56,970 bases of DNA. Origin: an uncultured Anaerolineales bacterium. GTDB taxonomy: Bacteria > Chloroflexota > Anaerolineae > Anaerolineales > UBA4823. The notes beneath the pieces are model-generated. The model had not been told where the DNA came from and did no database searches. It saw only the letters and a list, made by a program, of their open reading frames with translations. Positions 15,736 to 24,974 of the stretch are shown here, in pieces (the first letter of the stretch is position 1; every line of letters starts with the position of its first letter). The stretch is from contig CALFWB010000003.1 of assembly GCA_937928795.1 (NCBI GenBank), positions 1-56,970 on the forward strand. Reading direction: 5' to 3'. Both the position numbers and the translations under genes were made by a program.

Positions 15736-16652
15736 GACTTCCTTCTCAGGTAAGTAACGAACTGAAACAGTCCCTCAATGTTTCCTAAAAATTGGAGGAA
15801 GCTTGCCAATCCCTTATAGGAATTGAAAACCCCCAAAACATTTTTGGTCATAATGCCCAAAAATGCCCAACTGAGGGCAAACCAATTCTTCATGTAGTAG
15901 GATAGGTGCGCAACAAAAAAACGCCCCAGGTGAAAGATCTCCATTCGTCCGAGGTTTTTAGCAGCAGGCCGACTGATGGCAGATTTTTTATGAACTAAGA
16001 TAGCATCCGGCAAGGCGATCAAAGTGTATTTCTTGCTAAGTGGGTAGGTGAAGTCCCGGTCATCTCCCCAGATATAACCGGAATCTTGCTCGTCGAACCG
16101 ATATTGTCTTAGTACCCAATGGCGAAAATTCATATTGCATCCAGAAAGCCAATCTACTTTAGTCGGTTGATGAATTTCGCCCGCCCGTACCAAAGTCACT
16201 GCTCCACACGACTGCACTTTGCCTGGTTGATTGCTCTCCAAACCGAAAAATCTCAAGAAGGCACGTTTTAATGGGTGAGTGTAAATTTTGATCGCTCCAG
16301 TAATGCCAGCAATTCGCTGTTCGTAATCCTCTTCAAAAGCCCGCATAACCGATGAATAATAATTTGGATCGAGAATTACGTCGTCATCAAGGAAACTTAG
16401 AATATCCCCGGTTGCTAACGTAGCGGCTAAATTCCGGGAAATATTCACATTCGGAGGACTCTTTCTACGATATTGGAAATTGATGTTGAAATTCTTGAGC
16501 ATATCTTGAACGAGCTTTGGGTCTAGATTCCCATCATCAATGACAATCAATTCTTGGGGTAGTCTTATTCCCCTCAAAATTGATGCAATGCATTCTTGTA
16601 GATCGTCCGGCCGATCTTTTGTGCAGATAATAACCGACAAACTTAAAGTCAT
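15732..16652 (-). CDS. GT2-family glycosyltransferase
   Basis: The 306-residue protein has a GT-A fold: SLSVIICTKDRPDDLQECIA at the N-terminus, VIDDGN as the first acidic pocket, and the DxD-like triad LSFLDDDVILDP at about residue 90. A later GDDRDF fits the catalytic-base region. There is no clear transmembrane segment, although the last 60 residues are hydrophobic and aromatic and may lie on the membrane. It is the first gene of the leftward glycan operon and is separated by 51 bases from the divergent rightward gene at 16704; the short shared gap must hold both promoters. Confidence 0.88.
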   Translation of the reverse strand: MTLSLSVIICTKDRPDDLQECIASILRGIRLPQELIVIDDGNLDPKLVQDMLKNFNINFQYRRKSPPNVNISRNLAATLATGDILSFLDDDVILDPNYYSSVMRAFEEDYEQRIAGITGAIKIYTHPLKRAFLRFFGLESNQPGKVQSCGAVTLVRAGEIHQPTKVDWLSGCNMNFRHWVLRQYRFDEQDSGYIWGDDRDFTYPLSKKYTLIALPDAILVHKKSAISRPAAKNLGRMEIFHLGRFFVAHLSYYMKNWFALSWAFLGIMTKNVLGVFNSYKGLASFLQFLGNIEGLFQFVTYLRRKS

Positions 16653-16703
16653 CCTCGCCCGTGTATCGAAAGTTGCTTTATAATCCTTAATAGCATTGTT
16701 CTT

Positions 16704-17822
16704 ATGATACCATCAAAAACAATTGGGAGTTTTTACCCTTACTGGACCTTTCTCAAGCGAATGCTTAGGGGAAAGTCCACTAGACCGATGATCCTAGATC
16801 AGTTCCCGCAGTCGGCAAATAACGACCATCCCATCACATTTGTAATGATTGTAAGTCCCGAATTTGATCAGAGAGTGCCTAATGCATCTCGGATGGCACG
16901 CCTAGGTTGGTGTAATGGCTTTAATAAAATTGGTATTCCCTATAGAATTGTGAGCATCCTCGACCTTTATCAACATCTACCGAGCTTTCATCAACCCATC
17001 TGCTGGATAACCGAATCGGACTATCGATACCTAACATCAAAGAATCTCAAGATATTGAAGAAGACAACTCACATCGTATGGGTTAATCCTTGGTTTCAAG
17101 GGGAAAAGAAGTTTTACATGGAAAACCAATTTGCCGATCTATCTAGTCCAGAGTGGATCAGACAAAGGGTACTTAATTCGCAGCCATCTTTTGTCTTCAC
17201 GACTTCTCCCTCTTCCAGTTTTGAGTTCTCTGAGGGATGGATGAAACATGGAGTAAGGCTGTTCTCTTTTCCACTCGCTTGGGATGAAATTGCATATCCT
17301 GAAAACCCCGTCTATGACCCGGAATTCGAGAATATTGCTCTAGCCTTTGTGGGGGGCTATTGGAAATATAAAGCTCGACAACTTGATCGTTACTTATCAA
17401 AATATGAAAATAACCTAACGGTATTTGGATATACAGAGTGGCCCTATGGAAAATACGGGGGATTATTGCCCATTGAGCGGGAGGCATCCCTTTACCGACA
17501 GGCAAAGGTCTCTCCGGTGATCAACGAACCCCATGTTGAAGTTATGAACGTTGACCAAAACGAACGGGTTTTTAAAGTGCTTGGAAGTGGAGGATTTGCA
17601 GTAACCGACGCAGTTCCTAGCTATCGAGAGTGGTTCTCAGAAGATGAGTTACCTATCCCGAAAAATGAAGCGGAGTTTCATGAAATAGTTCATTTAGCCT
17701 TAGAAGATTCTGACTTCAATTTCCGGTTTCGCAAAGCAGGTCATCGAGCTGTTATTGAACGCCACCGTTATTCGTGTCGGGCAGAGGAAGTGCTTAAGGC
17801 TCTGAACATTCATGTAAAATAG
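16704..17822 (+). CDS. CgeB-like / GT1-type glycosyltransferase
   Basis: The 372-residue protein looks like the CgeB or DUF3880-type GT-B group. Its last 120 residues contain ERVFKVLGSGGFAVTDAVPS, with YREWFSEDELP and the C-terminal helix pattern RFRKAGHRAVIERHRYSC, as in the glycosyltransferase group-1 C-terminal domain. The N-terminal domain (about residues 45-200) is less conserved but contains WVNPWF and a YPENPVYDPEF loop. The likely role is sugar transfer within the neighbouring surface-polysaccharide pathway. No strong ribosome site precedes the ATG. A TATAAT lies at 16679-16684 but without a convincing -35 box. Confidence 0.7.
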   Translation: MIPSKTIGSFYPYWTFLKRMLRGKSTRPMILDQFPQSANNDHPITFVMIVSPEFDQRVPNASRMARLGWCNGFNKIGIPYRIVSILDLYQHLPSFHQPICWITESDYRYLTSKNLKILKKTTHIVWVNPWFQGEKKFYMENQFADLSSPEWIRQRVLNSQPSFVFTTSPSSSFEFSEGWMKHGVRLFSFPLAWDEIAYPENPVYDPEFENIALAFVGGYWKYKARQLDRYLSKYENNLTVFGYTEWPYGKYGGLLPIEREASLYRQAKVSPVINEPHVEVMNVDQNERVFKVLGSGGFAVTDAVPSYREWFSEDELPIPKNEAEFHEIVHLALEDSDFNFRFRKAGHRAVIERHRYSCRAEEVLKALNIHVK

Positions 17823-17825
17823 CCA

Positions 17826-18827
17826 ATGAAAAAAGTCCATATCCTCATCTTTAGTAGAGACCGTGCCTTACAATTGGACGCGACATTGCGTTCCCTACTG
17901 ATTCACGCAAATCAGGACCAAATTGCATCTTTGTCTGTCTTGTATCGAGTTTCATCTCCGAGGTTTTTGTGCCAATATAAACAATTGATTCCGGATTACC
18001 CTCAAGTCAAGTTTATTGAAGAAAGGGATTTTAGGAAAGACCTGATCAAAATTATTACTGAGACAATCACTCATCCCTTTGCAAGGATAGTTTTTGGTAT
18101 TTTTGCCAACATCAATGGCTTTGGTTGTTTTTGGCGACGTTCTATAGCCGAACTGATTATGAAAACCTTATCAAAACTCGGTATAAGGCTCGGATGGCTT
18201 CCACTTTCGTCATGGAGTACTGGTCATTACTGGTTGTTAACTGTTGACGATAATCTCTTCATTCGTCCCTTAGACTTTAGAGAGATTATCGAGGTGTTAG
18301 AAAGGAATCCACTTGCGATTGGGTTTTCTTTAAGATTGGGAGAGAACATTCGATATTGTTATATGAGAGATACACCTCAAAAAACTCCAGAGTTTATTCG
18401 GGACGAACTTAATCCGAAAATCTTACACTTTGATTGGGAAAATGCTGAACACGACTTTGGCTATCCGCTTGAAATATCAGGTACGCTCTATCGCTCGTCC
18501 TTACTGGTTGCGCTTATCGCATCGCTGCACTTCACCTCGCCGAATACCTTAGAGAGCAAAATGGCATCGTTGAAAAGGTGGTTTGCTAGAAGATACCCTA
18601 AGTTAATTTGTTACTCATCCTCTGTGGCGTTTTGTGTTCCACTGAACAAAGTACAGCAGGATCAGTCGCACAATCGTTCAGGAAACGCCGCAGATTACTC
18701 AATTGAAGGGCTAGCCGCTCTTTTTGACGAAGGAAAGAGGGTTGATTTGGCAACGTTGAGTCAGTTCACCCCAAACGCTTGTCACCAAGAAATTGAACTT
18801 GGTTTTATTCAAATACCACGCGAATGA
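17826..18827 (+). CDS. Putative GT-A type glycosyltransferase
   Basis: The 333-residue protein begins KKVHILIFSRDRALQLDATL, which resembles the first Rossmann strand of GT2 enzymes, and has an acidic triplet TVDDNLFIRPLDF in the position of the DxD metal site (about residue 140). No further family could be recognised. The region SAIHF/LGENIRYCYM and the late QDQSHNRSGN loop are unlike standard GT2 proteins. It starts 3 bases after the preceding gene and precedes the O-antigen ligase, so a role in the same glycan is likely. Confidence in the exact family is modest. Confidence 0.6.
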   Translation: MKKVHILIFSRDRALQLDATLRSLLIHANQDQIASLSVLYRVSSPRFLCQYKQLIPDYPQVKFIEERDFRKDLIKIITETITHPFARIVFGIFANINGFGCFWRRSIAELIMKTLSKLGIRLGWLPLSSWSTGHYWLLTVDDNLFIRPLDFREIIEVLERNPLAIGFSLRLGENIRYCYMRDTPQKTPEFIRDELNPKILHFDWENAEHDFGYPLEISGTLYRSSLLVALIASLHFTSPNTLESKMASLKRWFARRYPKLICYSSSVAFCVPLNKVQQDQSHNRSGNAADYSIEGLAALFDEGKRVDLATLSQFTPNACHQEIELGFIQIPRE

Positions 18828-18866
18828 GATTCTCAGCTAGAATATTCATAGCAAAAAAGGTTAACC

Positions 18867-21800
18867 ATGACAAAACTAACTTTCTACGCCAATCGAATGA
18901 TGGAAATTGGGTGGATCGCTGCACTGATTACTACTCCATTATTTTTCAATGTTTTCTCCAGCCGCATTTTTGAACCAGATAAGATCGCTTTGTTGCGTTC
19001 TATCTCTCTGCTGGTGCTGGTCAGTTGGATTATTAAAGCCTTGGAGGCAACGGTCAACGAAAAAACGTTTGGCATCTCCATCAGAGGGATCCTTCAAACT
19101 CCGTTACTGATTCCTGTCATTGCGCTTATCTCCAATTATCTGATTTCAACCCTGATCTCTGTAGCCCCCTCTGTCAGTTTATGGGGTTCCTACCAACGAT
19201 TGCAGGGCACCTTTACAACTTACTCTTACATTGTGCTTTTTTTGTCCATGGTCTTTAACCGTCCGACTGCCAACCAGATTCGGCGCATGGTGACAGTGAT
19301 GGTTGCAGTCAGCTTGCCGGTGGCTGTTTATGGGCTGATTCAGCGGTATAAGATCGATCCGATTCCGTGGGGCGGAGATGTATCGGTGCGCATCGCTTCG
19401 ACAATGGGCAACTCAATTTTTGTGGCAGCCTACTTGATCATGGTCTTCCCCCTGACACTAGGGAGAATTTTCGAGAGTTTTCAGCGTATGCTTGGAAGCG
19501 CTGTCTTTCAGCTCAGAGATTTTCTACTGGCGACCTCTTATGTCTTTATTGCGTTACTTCAGGTTGTTGCCCTATACTTTAGTGGCAGCCGCGGTCCGGC
19601 GTTGGGTTGGCTAGCGAGCTTGTTTTTCTTTGCGATCTGTTTAGTTGCCATCACAAAGAAGCGCACTTATGGCTTGGCTATCATAGCAGTTTCAATTTTG
19701 GTGCTGATCTTTTTGACTGTGTTCAATTTGCCGCAAAGCCCGTTTGAGAGCTTGAAACAACATCCTTCTATAGGCCGTTTTGGTCAATTATTAGACCCAC
19801 AAAGCAACAACGCGCGGGTGCGTACATACATTTGGCAAGGTGCGGTTAAGCTTTATGGCTGGCATCCTCCCCTAGAGTATCCCGATGGGCGGAAAGATGT
19901 CTTTAATTGGCTGCGTCCCTTCATTGGTTATGGTCCAGAGACGATGTATGTCGCCTACAACCGCTTTTACGTGCCAGAGTTGACCCAAGTTGAAAGGCGC
20001 AATGCCTCACCCGATCGATCTCACAATGAAACATGGGACTCCTTGATCATTACCGGCGGTTTAGGTTTTATCGTGTATGTCGGCTTGTTTCTTAGTCTGT
20101 TTTACTACGGATATCGAGAATTAGACCTCATCCAGAATGGGCGTGAAAAGAAAGGCTTTTGGATAGCAACCACCTCATGTGGTGTGATCTTTTCTATTGC
20201 GTTTATCTTGTGGCGCGGCTATGCCTATTTCGGAATCGCCTTCCCGATGGGGATGATTGCTGGTTTGTTTGGTTATTTGTCCTTGAAAATCTTGGTCCTG
20301 AATCCAACATATGAGATAAAAGAACCACCTAGCGAATCGATTTTGATGATCTCGCTCCTATCCGCCCTTTTAGCTCATTTGGTTGAGATCAATTTTGGGA
20401 TTGCTATTGTCTCTACCAGAACTTACTTTTGGGTCATGGCGGCTATGGTCGTCTTGCTGGTCGGCGGAGCAGATAGAACTAGACAAATTGCCGATGAGGA
20501 AGTTTTGGAGCATAAACCGGAAACGAGCAGCAAGCGGAAAAAGCGAGCAGGTCTTTCTGAAATTAGAAACAAAACTGGAGTAGCGGATCTTGATCTTCGA
20601 TCTGACCTGATGCTTGGGATTATTGTTGCAATGATTATGTTTGTCCTTGGTTATAACTTCATGAATGCAACCGAACTGGGCAGCTCGACCTTCCAAATCA
20701 TTTGGAAATCATTCACCGAGGTGCAAAAAGAAGCGACCTTTCAGTCCAATGGAATCTTGATTGTGATTTCTCTGGCATGGATTCTCTCGTCCATGCTTTT
20801 AACTGGAGAAGAAAATTCCCAGCACGATCATCGAAGTACACTCATTCGCTGGATCAGGGTATTGGGTTTTAGTCTGAGCGTTGCTCTTCTCTATTGGATC
20901 ATTCATGCCAGCTTGTTAGCAGCAATTGTTGCAAACCAAATCAGCAATGTCCAAGAGATACTCGATCGGATTCGCCAATACGAAGGATTGCTGGTTGACA
21001 TCTATCTTTTCATCTTTTTCTTAATGCTGATCTATGTCTTGATCAATCCAGACAAGATCGCATTATCTATTACCCGTTTTGGAAATCAGCGCTCGATCAT
21101 CGGCGGTATATTTTGTTTCTTGCTCAGCCTGATCGTGATCTACCAAAGTAATATCCGCGTGATCCAGGCAGATATTGCTTTCAAATTGGGGGAATCCTTT
21201 TCAAAACCCGGTTCTTGGCCAGTTGCTATCCAAATCTATCGCCATGCGATTGAGTTGGCGCCAAGAGAAGATTATTACTACTTATTTCTCGGTCGAGCTT
21301 ACTTGGAAAACGCTCGGGAGCTTAGGGACATATCCCAACAGGAGGAAATGTTCTCCCAAGCCAAGTCTGATCTGATGCTGGCCCGCTCTTTGAACCCTTT
21401 GAATACGGATCACACTGCCAATTTAGCCCGTCTCTATAGTCAGTGGTCGTTATTTACTCAGGATGAATACTTAAAAGAACAGAGATTACTGGAATCGGAT
21501 CAATACTTTGCGCAAGCCGTCTCTCTGAGTCCAAACAACTCGAGAATTTGGGGAGAATGGGCTGTTCTACTCATGTCCGATGAAAAAACTCACGATCAAG
21601 CCCTTTCTAAGCTAATGAAAGCCTACGAATTGGATCCAACTTATGACTGGATTTCTTATTTGTTTGGAGAGTATTATCGATTAAAGGCGGCGCGAATGGC
21701 GGATAGTGCTGAGCGGAAAGGTGTCATCGAATTAGCCATATCGAATTATCATAAAGCTGCAACAATTAGCGAGGATCTTAATAGCAAACGAACCTATTTC

Positions 21801-22055
21801 CTTATGACAGCCCAACTCGCCATAGAAGCTGGATTGACTACTCAGGCAATCGATGCTCTGGAGAACGTGTTAAGCCTTAGCTCAACCGACCCAGAAAATT
21901 GGAAATATGAACAGACTTTAGCTCAGTTATATTTTCAAGATGGGCAACAAGATAAAGCTCTCTTGCATGCGCAAAATGCTTTGAAAATTTGTCCACCCGA
22001 TCAGACGCAAGCCATTGAAGATTTTATTGCTCAGATTCTGCAGCGGTCCGAATGA
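18867..22055 (+). CDS. O-antigen ligase/polymerase-like membrane protein with TPR tail
   Basis: The 1062-residue protein has a multi-helix membrane region of about 12 or more segments (residues 15-760) followed by a soluble helical tail. The Wzy_C/O-antigen ligase signature is present: LYFSGSRGPALGWLASLF near residue 240 and DRSHNETWDSLIITGG near residue 385, where the Arg and His are typical catalytic-loop residues facing the outside. An inserted, charged, cytosolic-looking loop with KRKKRAG lies near residue 560. Residues about 770-1060 form TPR units (for example PREDYYYLFLGRAYLENA). Family members join lipid-linked glycan units to an acceptor or polymerise them. TPR-tailed versions occur in other Gram-positive-like and Chloroflexi genomes. 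Stop and start overlap by 4 bases with the next gene. Confidence 0.85.
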   Translation: MTKLTFYANRMMEIGWIAALITTPLFFNVFSSRIFEPDKIALLRSISLLVLVSWIIKALEATVNEKTFGISIRGILQTPLLIPVIALISNYLISTLISVAPSVSLWGSYQRLQGTFTTYSYIVLFLSMVFNRPTANQIRRMVTVMVAVSLPVAVYGLIQRYKIDPIPWGGDVSVRIASTMGNSIFVAAYLIMVFPLTLGRIFESFQRMLGSAVFQLRDFLLATSYVFIALLQVVALYFSGSRGPALGWLASLFFFAICLVAITKKRTYGLAIIAVSILVLIFLTVFNLPQSPFESLKQHPSIGRFGQLLDPQSNNARVRTYIWQGAVKLYGWHPPLEYPDGRKDVFNWLRPFIGYGPETMYVAYNRFYVPELTQVERRNASPDRSHNETWDSLIITGGLGFIVYVGLFLSLFYYGYRELDLIQNGREKKGFWIATTSCGVIFSIAFILWRGYAYFGIAFPMGMIAGLFGYLSLKILVLNPTYEIKEPPSESILMISLLSALLAHLVEINFGIAIVSTRTYFWVMAAMVVLLVGGADRTRQIADEEVLEHKPETSSKRKKRAGLSEIRNKTGVADLDLRSDLMLGIIVAMIMFVLGYNFMNATELGSSTFQIIWKSFTEVQKEATFQSNGILIVISLAWILSSMLLTGEENSQHDHRSTLIRWIRVLGFSLSVALLYWIIHASLLAAIVANQISNVQEILDRIRQYEGLLVDIYLFIFFLMLIYVLINPDKIALSITRFGNQRSIIGGIFCFLLSLIVIYQSNIRVIQADIAFKLGESFSKPGSWPVAIQIYRHAIELAPREDYYYLFLGRAYLENARELRDISQQEEMFSQAKSDLMLARSLNPLNTDHTANLARLYSQWSLFTQDEYLKEQRLLESDQYFAQAVSLSPNNSRIWGEWAVLLMSDEKTHDQALSKLMKAYELDPTYDWISYLFGEYYRLKAARMADSAERKGVIELAISNYHKAATISEDLNSKRTYFLMTAQLAIEAGLTTQAIDALENVLSLSSTDPENWKYEQTLAQLYFQDGQQDKALLHAQNALKICPPDQTQAIEDFIAQILQRSE

Positions 22056-23920
22056 TTTACTTGGCTTCTTCTTTCATCGCATTTATTTTCTCATTCTTTC
22101 TACTGATCCTCTTGATCCGCTTCTTAACCCATCGGAAGATCGTTGAGCAGCCTCGATGGGATCGCTGGCATCGTTCTCCGAAGCCAAAATTTGGAGGCGT
22201 TGGCATCTTTGCCGGAACGATGGTGGTGTTCTCAATTGCTTACTTCTTGACCCCCCAAAAAACAGATCCCTTTCCATTGACGCTTTTGATCGGCTCTGTT
22301 CTAATCTTTTTATTTGGATTGATTGACGACATTAAACCTCTGACACCAGCCGTTAAGCTGATGGCTCAACTGATCGCTGCCAGTATTGCAATCTTCTCTG
22401 GATATACGACAAATTTTTTCACCCCTCGTTTGGGAGAAACGTTTCTCGCTCAGGTCTTAAACAGTGCGCTTTCTTTGTTTTGGTTGGTTGCCATCACAAA
22501 TGCATTGAATTTGCTGGATAACATGGATGGCTTGGCGGCGGGAATTTCTTTCATGGTTTGCGTCGTAATGGGATATTTTTTCTGGGACTCTGCTGATTCT
22601 GATATGGTCCTATTCTGCTCAGCTTTGGGTGGCTCCCTCTTGGCGTTCTTAGTCTTAAATTATCCGCCAGCAAAGATTTTCATGGGCGATAGTGGAAGCC
22701 AATTTCTTGGCTTTACTTTGGCATTGTTAGCTATCGCCCGTCAACCCCAGGCTTCAAATGTTTTTGCCATCATGGGTGTGCCGACCTTGCTATTTACCTT
22801 GCCCTTAGCCGACACTCTTTTCGTGACGGTTACGCGTTGGATGCGTGGCGAATCGCCCTTCAAGGGTGGACGGGATCATACGTCCCACCGCTTGATCGCT
22901 TTCGGCTTATCCGAAAGACAAGCCCTGTGGGTGTTGTATGCCATTGCGCTGCTTGGAGGAATTACTGCCATTGTCGTTGAGTCCTTGAATTACACCCTTA
23001 GCTTAATTCTCTTGCCAATCATCGTGATTTTCCTGTTGATTTTCACAACCTATTTAGCTGGAATAAAAATCACCGACATAGAGCACAGTCATCCAGAAAG
23101 TAAGGTGCAGAAAATCCTGATTCAGGCATTTTGGGAACGCAACCTCTTTGAAGTATTGATCGATAGCTTCTTGATCTCCTTTAGCTATTATTTAGCTGTT
23201 ACCTTCGGTGTTTCCTTGCCTCAATCGGAACAGTTGGCGTTTTATGTCCAAACTCTGCCGCTCGCCCTCATTAGTGCTTATGTCGCTTTCTTCCTTGTGC
23301 AGATATATCGTGATCTTTGGAGACACTTGCGAGTTGAGAATATCTATCGTTATGTTCAGGCGGCTTTATGGGCTGGTTTTCTTCTTTGGTTATTCAGGTT
23401 TCCAATCGTAACAATTCAGATAGTTACCCCATCGGCGACTTTGATCTTTGGCGCCACACTTTTTCTGGGGTTGATGGTTACAAGATTCTCTTTTCAAGCG
23501 TTAGATAAAGTTTCAACTCACTCGCACTTGCAGAATGCAGAACGGGCTCTTCTTTATGCGCCAGAGGAAAGTTGGGAGTTTTTGGTCCCTTACCTAACCC
23601 GCAAGTGGCATCAAAAGGTGCATCTAATCGGTCTTGTAACGGATGGGAATGCTTGGATTGGGAAAAGGGTCTTTGACCTCCCGATATTAGGTACAGTTGA
23701 TCAGCTCGATGAGCTGGTGAGAACTCACCGCGCTCAAGGGATTCTGGTTGAGGAGTCGCAGGTAAGTCTTGCAGCGGTCAACGAGAAGTTGGCTTCGCTT
23801 GCCAATCAAAAACAACTCTGGGTGAGAGTTATAAACCTTAAATTGCTCGATTACGACACCTACGTTTCAAATGCGAATTGGGAAAGAGGATATGGACAAA
23901 CCAATAAACAGGACCATTAA
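22052..23920 (+). CDS. WecA/MraY-type sugar-phosphate transferase fused to a FlaA1-type N-terminal half
   Basis: Residues 1-340 match polyprenyl-phosphate N-acetylhexosamine-1-phosphate transferases. Visible motifs are KFGGVGIFAG, the LLDNMDGLAAG metal site, AKIFMGDSGSQFLGF with the catalytic Asp, and the His-rich loop GGRDHTSHRL. This part starts a glycan by linking a sugar phosphate to undecaprenyl phosphate at the membrane. Residues about 360-480 add four more helices (NLFEVLIDSFLISFSYYLAV) and residues about 490-622 a Rossmann-like domain (LIGLVTDGNAWIGKRVFDLP, LGTV), as in the N-terminal half of FlaA1/CapD-type epimerases or initiating PglC-like transferases. The catalytic epimerase half is absent. 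Its start overlaps the ligase gene, so the protein belongs to the glycan operon. Confidence 0.85.
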   Translation: MIYLASSFIAFIFSFFLLILLIRFLTHRKIVEQPRWDRWHRSPKPKFGGVGIFAGTMVVFSIAYFLTPQKTDPFPLTLLIGSVLIFLFGLIDDIKPLTPAVKLMAQLIAASIAIFSGYTTNFFTPRLGETFLAQVLNSALSLFWLVAITNALNLLDNMDGLAAGISFMVCVVMGYFFWDSADSDMVLFCSALGGSLLAFLVLNYPPAKIFMGDSGSQFLGFTLALLAIARQPQASNVFAIMGVPTLLFTLPLADTLFVTVTRWMRGESPFKGGRDHTSHRLIAFGLSERQALWVLYAIALLGGITAIVVESLNYTLSLILLPIIVIFLLIFTTYLAGIKITDIEHSHPESKVQKILIQAFWERNLFEVLIDSFLISFSYYLAVTFGVSLPQSEQLAFYVQTLPLALISAYVAFFLVQIYRDLWRHLRVENIYRYVQAALWAGFLLWLFRFPIVTIQIVTPSATLIFGATLFLGLMVTRFSFQALDKVSTHSHLQNAERALLYAPEESWEFLVPYLTRKWHQKVHLIGLVTDGNAWIGKRVFDLPILGTVDQLDELVRTHRAQGILVEESQVSLAAVNEKLASLANQKQLWVRVINLKLLDYDTYVSNANWERGYGQTNKQDH

Positions 23921-24974
23921 GGTTGTCGAAGTAAAAGGGGGTCATCGTGAGGTTGGTGCCCAGATCGGGGAAGCCTGTCAACAGGAAATTCATCACAGCA
24001 TTGAGAGCGCCCGAGATTTGGTAAACGCGCTAGCAGACGACTTAAGAATCAATTGGAATAGAGCTATTATCCAGGCTAGAAAGTATCTGCCTTTTGTTCA
24101 AGATGCTTATCCACAATACCTGGAGGAATTGTACGGAATTGCCGAAGGTAGCCGTTCTTCTTTTGAGGACGTCTTTACTCTAAATGCTTTTGAGGGCATT
24201 GTGATGGATCGTTTGCATCTGAGCAAATGTACAAGCTTGGCAGTCAATCAGCAAAGAACAGAAAAGCAAAAGGTTTTGGTCGCCCATAATGAAGATTGGT
24301 TTCCGAATGACGAGGAGGACGTTTATCTTGTCAAGATTGTGACTGACGATGAACCGCCCTTTTTGGCAATGAATTATGGAGGTTTATTGCCAAACATCGG
24401 CTTTAACGAAGCCGGAATCGCTCAGTGTTGTGATACGGTTTATCCCGTAGAAAAGAGAGTAGGAATTCCGCGCGTTGTCGTGGGCCGAGCTGTGCTCGGA
24501 GCAAGAACGATTAGTGAGGCAATCCAAAGAGCGATCTCGCCCCATCGGGCGGCCGGCTATAATCACTTAATTGTGCATGAAAGTGGAGAATTGTACAACG
24601 TCGAAGTTTCGGCAAACAACTTTGCGCTCTTATACGATGACTGCGGCTATTTGGCTCACACCAATCATTATCTTAGCCCTAAAATGCAAGCGATTGAGGA
24701 AGACCCAGACCAGTTGATTGGCTCGCATGTCCGCTATTCTCGTGCCCTGAGAATGCTCAAAGAAACGGAAAACCATACGGTAAACTCGCTGCAAAAGATT
24801 CAAAGAGATCACATGAATTATCCTTGTTCTATTTGTTGTCATGCCACTGAATTCGAGAATCCATTCGATCGGGAAAAGACAATCGCTGCCTTGGTGATGG
24901 ACTTGTCTGAAAAAGTGATGGTTATGGCTTGGGGCAATCCCTGCCGAAATCTCTACTACTCATTTGCTCTATGA
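23892..24974 (+). CDS. C45-family autoproteolytic amidohydrolase/acyltransferase
   Basis: ATG 23892 with GAGG 4 bases upstream was chosen; an in-frame ATG at 23871 lacks a site and would deepen the overlap with the preceding gene (29 bases as called). The 360-residue protein is of the isopenicillin-N acyltransferase-like type. The precursor should self-cleave before Cys113 in KCTSLAV, which becomes the N-terminal nucleophile, as in the family's GCTS motif. Other family segments are LVAHNEDWF, NEAGIAQCCDT and HTNHYLSP. These enzymes hydrolyse or transfer acyl groups on amides or peptides. The substrate is unknown. It converges on the creatininase gene, with 3' ends overlapping by 6 bases. Confidence 0.82.
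   Translation: MDKPINRTIKVVEVKGGHREVGAQIGEACQQEIHHSIESARDLVNALADDLRINWNRAIIQARKYLPFVQDAYPQYLEELYGIAEGSRSSFEDVFTLNAFEGIVMDRLHLSKCTSLAVNQQRTEKQKVLVAHNEDWFPNDEEDVYLVKIVTDDEPPFLAMNYGGLLPNIGFNEAGIAQCCDTVYPVEKRVGIPRVVVGRAVLGARTISEAIQRAISPHRAAGYNHLIVHESGELYNVEVSANNFALLYDDCGYLAHTNHYLSPKMQAIEEDPDQLIGSHVRYSRALRMLKETENHTVNSLQKIQRDHMNYPCSICCHATEFENPFDREKTIAALVMDLSEKVMVMAWGNPCRNLYYSFAL

Noticed and set aside
17197..17505. Minus-strand 102-codon frame in the CgeB-like gene
   Set aside because: A shadow frame without motif or start context.
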